DNA of 64,000 bases, from contig NZ_CABVMM010000012.1 in NCBI RefSeq assembly GCF_902499555.1, positions 62,001 through 126,000 on the forward strand, given 5' to 3'. The stretch comes from Mesonia oceanica (lineage in GTDB: Bacteria; Bacteroidota; Bacteroidia; Flavobacteriales; Flavobacteriaceae). The notes beneath the pieces were generated by a model. It had not been told where the DNA came from, ran no database searches, and was given only the letters and a program-made list of their open reading frames with translations. The position numbers and the translations under genes are program-made. Every line of letters starts with the position of its first letter. The stretch's first letter is position 1. Below, piece after piece: positions 17,203 through 27,346 of the stretch.

Positions 17203-18621
17203 ATGAAAAAGTTATCAAGTTTATTACTAGTTTCCATATTGGGTGGAGCCATAACACTTGGAAGCTACAAATTATTTATAGAGGAAAACAACCACTCCCC
17301 TATTTTAGCTACTGAGCAAACCAACCAAAAACAAGCAGCCACCTTTATTGCTAATAAATATGCAACAGGTACCGCAAATTCTTCTATCAATACCGATTTT
17401 ACGGAAGCTGCAGACAAAACCGTTCACGCCGTTGTTCACGTTAAAAATGTGGCTGTAGTTAACAACGCCAGAAGCATGTTTGAACAGTATTATTTTGGAA
17501 ATCAGTCCAGTGGTCCAAAAAAAGCATTACAAGGAACAGGTTCTGGAGTAATTATTACTCCTGACGGATACATTGTCACCAATAATCATGTGATTGATGG
17601 AGCTAGTGAATTGGAAGTAACCTTAAATAATAACCTTAGCTATAAAGCAGAAGTTATAGGAACCGATCCACAATCTGACATTGCTTTAATAAAAGTAGAT
17701 GCTCAAAATTTAGATTACATTCCATTTGCCGATAGTGACAATGTGAAAATTGGTGATTGGGCACTTGCTGTGGGGAATCCATTTAATTTAACTTCTACCG
17801 TTACTGCCGGAATTATAAGCGCTAAAGGAAGGGATTTAAATGAAGGAGACTCTAGAATGCAATCATTTATACAAACTGATGCTGCCATTAATCCGGGAAA
17901 TAGTGGTGGTGCATTAGTAAACACCAATGGAGAATTAATAGGAATTAATACAGCAATCACTTCACAAACCGGAAGCTATATTGGTTATGGTTTTGCTGTC
18001 CCAAGTAATAATGCCAAAAAAATAGTAGAAGATATTTTGGAATATGGCGATGTGCAACAGGCTATTTTAGGAATTACCGGTGGAACCTTAAATCCTGAAA
18101 CCGTCCAAAAAAATGATCTTTCTATTTCACAAGGGGTTTATATTAATTCGGTAAGTGAAGGTGCCGAAAAAGCAGGCTTACGAAAAGGTGATATGATTAC
18201 GGAAGTAGATGGGGTAAACATTCGAAAATTTTCTGATTTAAATTCTTACATAAGCACAAAAAGACCTGGCAATAAAGTAACCATCAACTATTTTAGAAAT
18301 GGTGAAGAACGTCAAGCTGAAGTAAAACTTACTAAATACGAAACCTATAATCTAAATATTGTAGGAGTTGAGATCACCAATGCAACTAAAGATTACCTAA
18401 ATGTCTTTAAAGCAAATTATGGAGTAAGAATTGTAAGGCCTTTATCACCACGTTTGAACATTGATAAAAATGAATGGATAATTACCGCCATTGATAATCA
18501 AAAAGTGACAAGTGTAAATGATGTTAAAAAAATAATGAATAGTAAGTCAAAAGACGAAAACACCAAGATTACCTTTAAACATATTAGCGGAAACGAAGAA
18601 AACTATGTTTTTAGACCGTAA
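17203..18621 (+). CDS. degP: DegP/HtrA-type periplasmic serine protease
   Basis: The 472-residue protein has an N-terminal signal or anchor (SLLLVSILGGAITLGSY), a trypsin-like protease domain and two PDZ domains. The triad is visible as H129 (NNHVIDG), D159 (QSDIALIKV) and S234 (NPGNSGGALV). The PDZ domains follow at about 275-365 and 375-470, the first with the carboxylate-loop-like AILGITGG. It degrades or refolds damaged envelope proteins. The gene is a single transcription unit with a strong terminator; no stress-operator is recognised in its short upstream region. Confidence 0.94.
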   Translation: MKKLSSLLLVSILGGAITLGSYKLFIEENNHSPILATEQTNQKQAATFIANKYATGTANSSINTDFTEAADKTVHAVVHVKNVAVVNNARSMFEQYYFGNQSSGPKKALQGTGSGVIITPDGYIVTNNHVIDGASELEVTLNNNLSYKAEVIGTDPQSDIALIKVDAQNLDYIPFADSDNVKIGDWALAVGNPFNLTSTVTAGIISAKGRDLNEGDSRMQSFIQTDAAINPGNSGGALVNTNGELIGINTAITSQTGSYIGYGFAVPSNNAKKIVEDILEYGDVQQAILGITGGTLNPETVQKNDLSISQGVYINSVSEGAEKAGLRKGDMITEVDGVNIRKFSDLNSYISTKRPGNKVTINYFRNGEERQAEVKLTKYETYNLNIVGVEITNATKDYLNVFKANYGVRIVRPLSPRLNIDKNEWIITAIDNQKVTSVNDVKKIMNSKSKDENTKITFKHISGNEENYVFRP

Positions 18622-18640
18622 AACATTGAATTTTTCGTAA

Positions 18641-18673
18641 AAAATCCCTTTCAAAATTGAAAGGGATTTTTTT
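18641..18673 (+). terminator. rho-independent terminator of degP
   Basis: A 12-base stem AAAATCCCTTTC/GAAAGGGATTTT with a 6-base loop is followed by further T residues. Confidence 0.92.
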
Positions 18674-18679
18674 ATTTTT

Positions 18680-18712
18680 TTGTTACGAAAACGTTTGAAA
18701 TATGTATTTTTG
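18680..18712 (+). promoter_or_regulatory. promoter of the GAPDH gene
   Basis: TTG (18680-18682) stands 22 bases ahead of TATTTTTG (18705-18712), matching the Bacteroidota TTG/TAnnTTTG promoter, about 40 bases before the start codon. Confidence 0.7.
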
Positions 18713-18753
18713 CGCCGACTTTAAATTTTATACACAAACACAACACACACAAA

Positions 18754-20199
18754 ATGAGTCAAAACGAAGCTTACGAAAAAGAACTTGCCTTTCAGGCAGA
18801 TCGTAGAAAGGCAACTGTAGAATTTATTAAAATTGTAAGTGATTTATGGTATGATAAATCTATAGAATTAGTGCTTTTCAGAAATCAGCTTATCGATAAA
18901 AATGTAAGTCAGATTTTAAACCTTCACGACTATGCAGGAAAATTTGTCGGAAAACCTATTTCAATTTTTGATTCCGTAGAAATAGCAAAAGCTATTAAAA
19001 CGCTAGATCTTCCTCCTGCAAAACTAGATATTGGTAAATTAACTTACGAGTATCAATTAGAAGACGATAAACATAACGCTACCGCTTTTATTGCCAATAA
19101 GCTTTCTAAAGCAAAAAGCAATAAGAGTATAGCACCCAAAGATGTTGTACTTTATGGTTTTGGGAGAATTGGTCGTTTACTCGCTAGAGAATTAATGAGC
19201 AAAACCGGAAAAGGAAGTCAGTTAAGGTTAAGAGCTATCGTTACTCGTGGAGCCATCGATGCTACCGTGTTAGAAAAAAGAGCTTCCTTATTACAGAGTG
19301 ATTCGGTACATAGCGATTTTAATGGCACTGTAAGTATCGACGAAAAGAAGAAAGCGTTGATAATTAACGGAACCACAGTTTACGTAATTTCTGCCAATCA
19401 ACCAGAAGATATAGATTACACAAAATACGGCATTAGTGATGCCTTGATTATTGACAACACCGGAGCGTTTAGAGATGAAGAAGCCTTAAGCCGTCATTTA
19501 AAATCTAAAGGAGCTAGTAAAGTATTATTAACCGCTCCCGGAAAAGGCGTTCCCAATATTGTTCACGGGGTAAATCATACAGAATACAACCCAGATAAAG
19601 TTTCCATCTTTTCTGCCGCTTCTTGTACAACCAACGCTATTACTCCAATTTTAAAAGCAGTAGAAGATTCTTTAGGTGTACAACATGGTCATTTAGAAAC
19701 CATTCATGCTTATACCAACGATCAGAACTTGGTAGATAATATGCATAACAAATACCGAAGAGGTCGTGCAGCCGCATTAAATATGGTAATCACTGAAACC
19801 GGAGCAGGAAAAGCAGTTGCTAAAGCTTTACCAGTATTAGAAGGGAAGCTTACCTCTAATGCGATTAGAGTACCAGTCCCTAACGGTTCCTTGGCCATTC
19901 TAAATTTAAACCTGAAAAAAGCAATCACTAAAGATGGAATAAATACCATCATTAAAAAATATGCTTTAGAAGGTAACTTGGTAGAACAAATAAAATATTC
20001 TTTAGATAATGAATTAGTATCTTCTGATATTGTGGGCTCTTCTGCCCCATCCATTTACGATAGCAATGCCACTATTGTAACAGAAGATGGTAAAAATGCT
20101 ATACTCTATATCTGGTACGATAATGAGTATGGATATAGTCATCAGGTAATTCGTCTGGCTAAATATATTGCCAAAGTAAGACGCTTTACTTATTATTAA
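18754..20199 (+). CDS. gap: glyceraldehyde-3-phosphate dehydrogenase, long N-terminally extended form
   Basis: At 481 residues this is about 145 longer than standard GAPDH. The first ~125 residues are an extra helical domain (ELAFQADRRKATVEFIKIVSDLW). The dehydrogenase proper starts at VLYGFGRIGRLLARELM (NAD-binding Rossmann motif). The catalytic cysteine is C291 in SAASCTTNAITP, with TNDQNLVDNMHNKYRRGRAA and the C-terminal WYDNEYGYSHQVIRLA. This long type is typical of Bacteroidota and some proteobacteria and may act in a gluconeogenic or otherwise specialised role beside a short GAPDH. It has its own promoter and terminator. Confidence 0.93.
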   Translation: MSQNEAYEKELAFQADRRKATVEFIKIVSDLWYDKSIELVLFRNQLIDKNVSQILNLHDYAGKFVGKPISIFDSVEIAKAIKTLDLPPAKLDIGKLTYEYQLEDDKHNATAFIANKLSKAKSNKSIAPKDVVLYGFGRIGRLLARELMSKTGKGSQLRLRAIVTRGAIDATVLEKRASLLQSDSVHSDFNGTVSIDEKKKALIINGTTVYVISANQPEDIDYTKYGISDALIIDNTGAFRDEEALSRHLKSKGASKVLLTAPGKGVPNIVHGVNHTEYNPDKVSIFSAASCTTNAITPILKAVEDSLGVQHGHLETIHAYTNDQNLVDNMHNKYRRGRAAALNMVITETGAGKAVAKALPVLEGKLTSNAIRVPVPNGSLAILNLNLKKAITKDGINTIIKKYALEGNLVEQIKYSLDNELVSSDIVGSSAPSIYDSNATIVTEDGKNAILYIWYDNEYGYSHQVIRLAKYIAKVRRFTYY

Positions 20200-20226
20200 G
20201 CCAACATAGTAAGTAAACGTCTATGT

Positions 20227-20257
20227 AAAAACCTATCGCTTGCCCGATAGGTTTTTT
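20227..20257 (+). terminator. terminator of the GAPDH gene
   Basis: AAAAACCTATCG and CGATAGGTTTTTT form a stem of at least eight base pairs around a 6-base loop, ending in a T-run. Confidence 0.9.
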
Positions 20258-20289
20258 ACTTTTAAAAGTAAAAACTTTAAGACATTGTA

Positions 20290-20297
20290 TATCTTTG
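20290..20297 (+). promoter_or_regulatory. -7 promoter box ahead of the coiled-coil/trmD unit
   Basis: TATCTTTG fits TAnnTTTG 75 bases ahead of the coiled-coil gene. No good TTG element was found upstream. Confidence 0.5.
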
Positions 20298-20372
20298 TAG
20301 TTTATTTTTTGGCAAGAAAAAGTATAATAAACCTATATATTTTTTGTTATTTACATTGAAATTTAAAAAGCA

Positions 20373-20978
20373 ATGATGATCAACCTAAAACACTACATCA
20401 CCACTTTTAGCTTATTGAGTATCTTTTTAAGTGGTTTTGCTCAAGAAGAAAACACTTCTAAAAAAGATAATTCTATCAATACTCAATTTGAAGAAGTTAT
20501 TGAAGAATCCAATAATTATCAAGACTATAAAGTTGTAAAAAAATACAAGCTTACCCAACTTCAGAAAAATACCGTTAATAGAATTAATGGATTAAATAAA
20601 GAAATTGAAGATTCCAATAAAACCATAAAGGAACAGGAAGCTAAAATTGAAAATTTAAAATCACAGCTTAACAGTACGAAGAATGATTTAAACCAAGTAA
20701 CTCAAGAAAAAGATGAAATTTCTTTTTTTGGAATACCTACTCAAAAAGGAACTTATCAAACCATTATGTGGATCATTGTTTTTGTTTTGGTAATGGTGTT
20801 GGTGTTTTTCATTTATAAATACAAAAAAAGTAAGGTATTAACCAAAGAAGCTAAAAAGAATTTAGCCGATAATGAAGCTGAATTTGATGAATACCGTAAA
20901 AAAGCTATAGAAAAGCAACAAAAGCTTGGTCGTCAATTACAAGACGAAATCAATAAGCATAACAAAAATAAACACTAA
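20373..20978 (+). CDS. secreted/membrane coiled-coil protein upstream of trmD
   Basis: The 201-residue protein has a signal peptide ending FLSGFAQ, a long coiled coil (about 75-125, [20 protein letters not shown] and following), one transmembrane segment near 130-150 ([20 protein letters not shown]) and a charged cytosolic tail with a second coiled coil. It is only 11 bases ahead of trmD. Relatives are sometimes labelled tRNA (guanine-N1)-methyltransferase through that neighbourhood, but nothing in this sequence supports methyltransferase activity. It is probably an envelope structural or scaffold protein of unknown role. Start at 20373 or the next codon (20376). Confidence 0.75.
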   Translation: MMINLKHYITTFSLLSIFLSGFAQEENTSKKDNSINTQFEEVIEESNNYQDYKVVKKYKLTQLQKNTVNRINGLNKEIEDSNKTIKEQEAKIENLKSQLNSTKNDLNQVTQEKDEISFFGIPTQKGTYQTIMWIIVFVLVMVLVFFIYKYKKSKVLTKEAKKNLADNEAEFDEYRKKAIEKQQKLGRQLQDEINKHNKNKH

Positions 20979-20989
20979 AGATTTTACCG

Positions 20990-21670
20990 ATGCGCATAGA
21001 CATCATCACGGTAGTTCCTGATATTTTAAAAAGTCCGTTTGAAGCCTCTATTCTCCATAGAGCAATAGATAAAGGTTTAGTGGAAGTTCATTTGCACAAC
21101 CTTCGGGATTACACCGAAGATAACTATAAGCAAGTAGACGATTACCAATATGGTGGCGGCGCAGGAATGGTGATGATGGTAGAACCTATAGATAAATGTA
21201 TTTCAGGTTTAAAATCCCAACGGGAATATGATGAAATCATTTATATGACGCCTGATGGAGAAACTCTCAATCAAAAAATTGCCAATCAAATTTCATTGCA
21301 AGGTAATATTATTATTCTCTGCGGTCACTACAAAGGTGTAGATCAACGCGTGAGAGATCATTTTATAACCCGAGAAATCTCTGTAGGTGATTTTGTATTA
21401 TCCGGAGGTGAGTTGGGAGCTGCCATTTTGTGTGATGCGGTCATCCGATTAATTCCGGGAGTTTTAGGAAATGAAACCTCTGCCCTTACCGATTCTTTTC
21501 AAGATAATTTACTGGCTCCTCCTATTTATACCCGACCTGCAGAATACAAAGGCTGGAAAGTACCTGAAATACTTACGAGTGGTAATTTTCCTAAAATTGA
21601 AGTTTGGCGAGAAGAACAAGCTTACGCAAGAACAAAAAAACTTCGACCTGACTTACTAAAAGAAGAATAA
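20990..21670 (+). CDS. trmD: tRNA (guanine37-N1)-methyltransferase
   Basis: The 226-residue SPOUT enzyme methylates G37 of tRNAs to prevent frameshifting. Trefoil-knot motifs are present: [30 protein letters not shown], and [17 protein letters not shown] followed by RLIPGVLGN. It is followed by rplS, as in many bacteria, but rplS here has its own promoter. Confidence 0.97.
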   Translation: MRIDIITVVPDILKSPFEASILHRAIDKGLVEVHLHNLRDYTEDNYKQVDDYQYGGGAGMVMMVEPIDKCISGLKSQREYDEIIYMTPDGETLNQKIANQISLQGNIIILCGHYKGVDQRVRDHFITREISVGDFVLSGGELGAAILCDAVIRLIPGVLGNETSALTDSFQDNLLAPPIYTRPAEYKGWKVPEILTSGNFPKIEVWREEQAYARTKKLRPDLLKEE

Positions 21671-21674
21671 AAAC

Positions 21675-21704
21675 TTGTTCATTTAAAAATAATCATTAAT
21701 TTTG
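21675..21704 (+). promoter_or_regulatory. promoter of rplS
   Basis: TTG (21675-21677), a 19-base spacer and TAATTTTG (21697-21704) form a textbook Bacteroidota promoter. It leaves a 5' leader of about 65 bases ahead of rplS, which contains the palindrome-like AATCGCGAACG. Confidence 0.85.
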
Positions 21705-21777
21705 CACTCGCTTCTAAATCAACCTCTGGCGAAAATCGCGAACGTTGTTTTAGGTTTACCTTAAATCATAGAAAAAG

Positions 21778-22134
21778 ATGGAATCGTTAATTAAATTTGT
21801 TCAAGACGAATTCGTAGAGAAAAAAGATTTCCCAAAATTTAATGCGGGAGATACCATTACTGTTTATTACGAAATTAAAGAGGGTGCAAAAACCCGTACT
21901 CAGTTCTTTAGAGGAACTGTAATTCAGTTAAAAGGTACTGGTTCTTCACAAACTTTTACAATTCGTAAAATGAGTGGTACTGTTGGGGTTGAACGTATTT
22001 TCCCAATCAACTTACCGGCATTACAAAAAATTGAAATTAACAAAAGAGGTAAAGTTCGTCAATCTAGAATTTACTACTTTAGAGAACTTACCGGTAAAAA
22101 AGCTAGGATTAAAGAACGTCGTTATAACGGATAA
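21778..22134 (+). CDS. rplS: 50S ribosomal protein L19
   Basis: The 118-residue protein starts MESLIKFVQDEFVEKKDFP and contains FNAGDTITVYYEI, RTQFFRGTVIQLKG, MSGTVGVERIFPIN and the basic C-terminal GKVRQSRIYYFRELTGKKARIKERR split over two helices. These are the blocks of L19, which lies at the subunit interface. It is followed by a strong terminator. Confidence 0.98.
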   Translation: MESLIKFVQDEFVEKKDFPKFNAGDTITVYYEIKEGAKTRTQFFRGTVIQLKGTGSSQTFTIRKMSGTVGVERIFPINLPALQKIEINKRGKVRQSRIYYFRELTGKKARIKERRYNG

Positions 22135-22158
22135 TTGTCAAGCTTTTAAAAGTATTAT

Positions 22159-22187
22159 AAAGCCTTCTGTAATGGAAGGCTTTTTTT
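22159..22187 (+). terminator. terminator of rplS
   Basis: AAAGCCTTC and GAAGGCTTT form a nine-pair stem with a 7-base loop, and the 3' arm runs into a stretch of seven T. Confidence 0.92.
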
Positions 22188-22510
22188 ATGAACAATTGTT
22201 GATAAGTGATGTTCATAAACAGTTAAAAACAAATTAGTTAGACAGGTTAGGTTTTATTTTTAACTTTTTTTAAATTTATACTACAGAAGTTAGAAAATGA
22301 CAAAAGGATTTTTCTTCTTCCACAAAAATATCCTTGTTAGCATAACTAACAAGCACGAAGAAGATAACCGGATGAATTGTTTTTTTCAGGTTTATTTCTT
22401 CGGAAAGCCATTTCGTTGTTAATTTTATAACGGAATGGCTTTCACCATTTATACCCCACAATTAACACATATCTAACCTATAAATCCTATCAAAAAAAGC
22501 TTAAATTACT
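22188..22510. other. 323-base gap with two strong inverted repeats, no gene seen
   Basis: The gap between the rplS terminator and the icd promoter holds a perfect stem CTTGTTAG-cataa-CTAACAAG (22333-22353). It also holds a 15-pair stem with one mismatch (22403-22417 with 22429-22443, GAAAGCCATTTCGTT and its partner). Neither is followed by a T-run on either strand. The 61-codon minus-strand frame across this stretch has no family features. A small RNA or a regulatory leader is possible but unproven. Confidence 0.4.
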
Positions 22511-22518
22511 TATATTTG
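22511..22518 (+). promoter_or_regulatory. -7 promoter box of icd
   Basis: TATATTTG fits TAnnTTTG. It would give a leader of about 100 bases ahead of icd that contains the small repeat AGGTTCCTTT...AAGGAACTTTTTT (22531-22560). That repeat could act as a leader hairpin. Confidence 0.55.
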
Positions 22519-22602
22519 TGACTTTCCTATAGGTTCCTTTCTCTTTTAAGGAACTTTTTTAAATCAATTATTAACTAAGATTAAAATGTCTCTTTAATCT
22601 AA

Positions 22603-24846
<2,244 letters not shown>

Positions 24847-24876
24847 TCTTATTCTACAAACAACATATTTAATTAT

Positions 24877-24909
24877 AAAAACCGTACAGAATTCTGTACG
24901 GTTTTTTTT
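24877..24909. terminator. bidirectional terminator between icd and umuC
   Basis: AAAACCGTACAG and CTGTACGGTTTT are perfectly complementary around an AATT centre, with A and T tails on both sides. It can serve both converging genes. Confidence 0.93.
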
Positions 24910-24963
24910 AATTTTCTCTTCCACGAGAATGTTTCTTCTATCAACTAATTATACAATAGAAAA

Positions 24964-26226
24964 TCACTTTACGCATAACACTTCTTTCCATTGTGTGGTA
25001 TAGCGAGGACTGCGTTCTTCTTTAATTAATTCCCATTGATTGATTTTCCGGGTATCCATTAAAGCCGGTGCCAAGGTAGTTTTTCCAAATTTCTGGTTAA
25101 TCCGGTCAAAAGCTTCCATCAAACCCACTTTCTCATACGTTGATGCAAATAGATTAGTTTGTACATATTCCTTTGGAACAATTCCGCTTAAACAAACACC
25201 CACTTTTTTGTAGCGATAACCCGGTTTAAAAATTTGATGCAAAGCTTTTTTTCCTTCCGTATTCAAAATAAACGTATTGTTAGTAGGAACCTCCAAAGTT
25301 ACCGTTATACTATTGTAGTATTGACGATCGTGCTCACTATGATAATTGGTTTCTAGAAAAATTTTCAAATACTTGGCGCAACAATCTTGGCTTCGCAACA
25401 CTTCACTTACTTCATTAATATAATAAGAACAAGCTTCTTCAATGAGCGATAATTTCTTCAACTTTTTCCCAAACGATTTGGCGGTTCCTATTGCTTTTTT
25501 AGGCTTCGGAGAGTGTTCTAACGGTAAACAATTTTCCCCTTGCAATTCCCGCCAAGTACGTTCCCCCACCACCGTCATATGCTTACGAACCCAGCTTAAA
25601 GGCAGTTGCGTAAAATCAAATGCAGAATATTTTCCAGTGTCCTGAATCCGTTTTGTGTGTTTTCGACCGATTCCCCAAACATCTTTAATTTTTGCCCAAT
25701 GTAAAGTATCGATTCGTTTTTCTTCAGAATCAATTACAAAAACATGGTCATTCCCTTCTTCTTTTTTCGCTCTTCTATTGGCTAGTTTCGCTAATACTTT
25801 GGTGGGTGCAATTCCTACGCCTACAGGAAGCCCGGTATAACGCATAATCCGATCTCGAATAGCTATTCCATAAGCTCGTAAATCCTGACATTCCATTCCT
25901 GAAAGATCGATAAACGATTCATCAATACTATATATTTCAACCAAAGGGGAAAACTCTTGCAAAATGCGCATCACCCGATCAGACATTTCACCGTATAAAG
26001 TATAATTTGAAGAAAAAAAAGTTACTCCGTTGTTAAGTAATTGATCTTTAATTTTAAACACCGGTTCAAACATAGGGATGTCCGTTAAGGCTTTGGCTTC
26101 GCTATTAGCGGCTATAACACAACCATCATTATTGCTAAGCACCACCACTGGCTTTCCTTTTAGATCGGGCCGAAAAACCTGCTCACAAGAAGCATAAAAA
26201 CTATTACAGTCAATCAATGCAATCAT
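24964..26226 (-). CDS. umuC: Y-family DNA polymerase, UmuC-type
   Basis: The 420-residue translesion polymerase shows the palm motifs [14 protein letters not shown] (catalytic Asp), [18 protein letters not shown] and [12 protein letters not shown] (Asp-Glu), then [20 protein letters not shown] and the DVWGIGRKH helix-hairpin-helix segment. I start at the ATG at 26226, which overlaps the TGA stop of umuD (ATGA junction); a longer upstream frame has no conserved sequence. It is predicted to act with the adjacent UmuD-like protein in damage tolerance. No SOS box was recognised. Confidence 0.95.
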   Translation of the reverse strand: MIALIDCNSFYASCEQVFRPDLKGKPVVVLSNNDGCVIAANSEAKALTDIPMFEPVFKIKDQLLNNGVTFFSSNYTLYGEMSDRVMRILQEFSPLVEIYSIDESFIDLSGMECQDLRAYGIAIRDRIMRYTGLPVGVGIAPTKVLAKLANRRAKKEEGNDHVFVIDSEEKRIDTLHWAKIKDVWGIGRKHTKRIQDTGKYSAFDFTQLPLSWVRKHMTVVGERTWRELQGENCLPLEHSPKPKKAIGTAKSFGKKLKKLSLIEEACSYYINEVSEVLRSQDCCAKYLKIFLETNYHSEHDRQYYNSITVTLEVPTNNTFILNTEGKKALHQIFKPGYRYKKVGVCLSGIVPKEYVQTNLFASTYEKVGLMEAFDRINQKFGKTTLAPALMDTRKINQWELIKEERSPRYTTQWKEVLCVK

Positions 26227-26603
26227 AATGAATGAATCACATAAGTAATCACCCCCCAAAGCTCAAAAGTATCCGGAGCCATTTTTTTATTTTTTTCAGA
26301 AGTAGGGAATTTCATCACGTCAAACGCTCCATCTTTTACCACTAAAGCCAATTTTCCGCTAATAAAACTCCTAGAACGATCAATGATCAACACATCATTT
26401 TTATAAATTCCTAAATCTTCCCAACTACTTCCACCTATACGTACAAAAAAAGTTGCTTCTTTATTTTTAACCAATACTTCAGATAAATCAATCGTTCGCT
26501 CCAAGTAATGTGTCGCCGGACTCGGGAAGCCGGTCTGCATAGAAACTTCTGCCCGATGTTTGGGCTTCGCTTGTTTTATTTTTCCAAATTCTGTCACTTC
26601 CAT
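26223..26603 (-). CDS. umuD: UmuD-like S24 protein with altered autoproteolysis residues
   Basis: The 126-residue protein aligns with UmuD over its whole length: [16 protein letters not shown] behind the cleavage region, the beta-rich S24 domain, and the C-terminal [13 protein letters not shown]. Key positions differ from E. coli UmuD. The scissile pair is T24-G25 rather than C24-G25, the GDSM box reads G-S-S60-W, and the position of catalytic K97 is a Met (AFDVM97K98). The nucleophile Ser60 is kept. Self-cleavage may be lost or may use K98. It is translationally coupled to umuC by a 4-base overlap, so the pair still forms a mutasome-type operon. Confidence 0.85.
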   Translation of the reverse strand: MEVTEFGKIKQAKPKHRAEVSMQTGFPSPATHYLERTIDLSEVLVKNKEATFFVRIGGSSWEDLGIYKNDVLIIDRSRSFISGKLALVVKDGAFDVMKFPTSEKNKKMAPDTFELWGVITYVIHSL

Positions 26604-26671
26604 AATTCAAAATTAGGAATTATTCCTTTGTGATGGAAAATATCCAATGTTAAAGTTCCAGATTTTATTTT

Positions 26672-26679
26672 TATCTTTG
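26672..26679 (+). promoter_or_regulatory. -7 promoter box five bases from the start codon
   Basis: TATCTTTG matches TAnnTTTG and stands only five bases ahead of the ATG of the HYC_CC_PP gene, which would give a leaderless or nearly leaderless transcript. The same spacing and box occur at 48570-48577. Confidence 0.45.
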
Positions 26680-26684
26680 TCATA

Positions 26685-27104
26685 ATGAAATCGTTCCACA
26701 AAATAACTGCGATCTTAATGGCATTTTTAGTGCTGTTTTCTACTTCGGCCTTCGCTGTAAGTATGCATTATTGTGGGAGCACGTTAGTAGATTATTCATT
26801 CGCTCAAAAAGCAAAATCTTGCGGAATGGGTATGGATATGATGCAGCCCCAAAAAGAAATTGCTGCAACGTGTACAATTCAGAAAAAAGGCTGTTGCACC
26901 AATAAAAAAATTGTCAAGCAACAAGACGATATTAAAAACAATACGCAATTACAACTACATCAACAGGTATTTGTAGCCTCTTTGATTTACACCTATATTC
27001 AACTCTTTGAAACGAACGAAACACAAACCGTTCCTCATCAAAACTATTCCCCTCCTTTACTCGTCTACGATCTCCTCGTATTAGACGAAACTTTCTTGAT
27101 TTAA
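26685..27104 (+). CDS. HYC_CC_PP family protein (metal-efflux associated)
   Basis: The 139-residue exported protein has a signal peptide (ILMAFLVLFSTSAFA) and the three motifs that name the family: HYCGSTLVDYSF, a CC pair in KKGCCTNKK and SPPLL near the C-terminus. A Met-rich stretch (CGMGMDMMQP) adds possible copper ligands. The family occurs in Bacteroidota directly ahead of CusA/CzcA pumps, as here. A periplasmic metal-binding or sensing role is likely but has not been shown to my knowledge. Confidence 0.88.
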   Translation: MKSFHKITAILMAFLVLFSTSAFAVSMHYCGSTLVDYSFAQKAKSCGMGMDMMQPQKEIAATCTIQKKGCCTNKKIVKQQDDIKNNTQLQLHQQVFVASLIYTYIQLFETNETQTVPHQNYSPPLLVYDLLVLDETFLI

Positions 27105-27148
27105 AAATTTAATTGGGCGCAACCCTATTGGGTCGGGCTATCTGTTGT

Positions 27149-27178
27149 ACCTGCCTATCTGCAGACAGGTCTTTTTTT
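27149..27178 (+). terminator. imperfect hairpin with T-run, possible terminator
   Basis: ACCTGCCT...GCAGACAGGT forms an imperfect stem and is followed by C and seven T. The wording is also that of a common flavobacterial dispersed palindrome (CCTGTCTGC...GCAGG type). It may have been recruited as a terminator for the HYC_CC_PP gene. Confidence 0.55.
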
Positions 27179-27189
27179 GCTTGCAATAC

Positions 27190-27213
27190 TTCTCGACTCC
27201 GCTCGAAGTGACA
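27190..27213. repeat. dispersed palindromic repeat, TCTCGACTCCGCTCGA type
   Basis: TTCTCGACTCCGCTCGAAGTGACA recurs nearly unchanged at 55965-55986 and, inverted and diverged, at 31185-31207. It is a REP-like interspersed palindrome. Confidence 0.75.
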
Positions 27214-27277
27214 AACAAAAAAAGGATGCCACTCCTATCCCTTGCGCAATTCCCTCGAAATCGTTTTAAATAACTCG

Positions 27278-27315
27278 AACTTAATTTGATTTCAATTTCG
27301 AATTCAAATTAAGTT
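27278..27315 (+). promoter_or_regulatory. perfect 12-base inverted repeat ahead of cusA
   Basis: AACTTAATTTGA at 27278-27289 is fully complementary to TCAAATTAAGTT at 27304-27315, with a 14-base loop, 31 bases ahead of the cusA start. It could be an operator or an mRNA leader hairpin. Confidence 0.5.
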
Positions 27316-27346
27316 TCAATTTCATCAACTTTAATCACTAAAAATT

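Noticed and set aside
8190..19500. Single CTTAAG hexamers at about 8199 and 19494
   Set aside because: They are isolated, lie inside coding sequence and lack the 11-base partner that defines the two operator candidates.
20373..20978. tRNA methyltransferase annotation for the coiled-coil gene ahead of trmD
   Set aside because: There is a signal peptide, a coiled coil and one membrane segment, and no SPOUT or Rossmann motif. The label would come only from the neighbour.
22276..22461. 61-codon minus-strand frame in the rplS-icd gap
   Set aside because: It spans both inverted repeats, has no recognisable domain, and looks like a chance frame.
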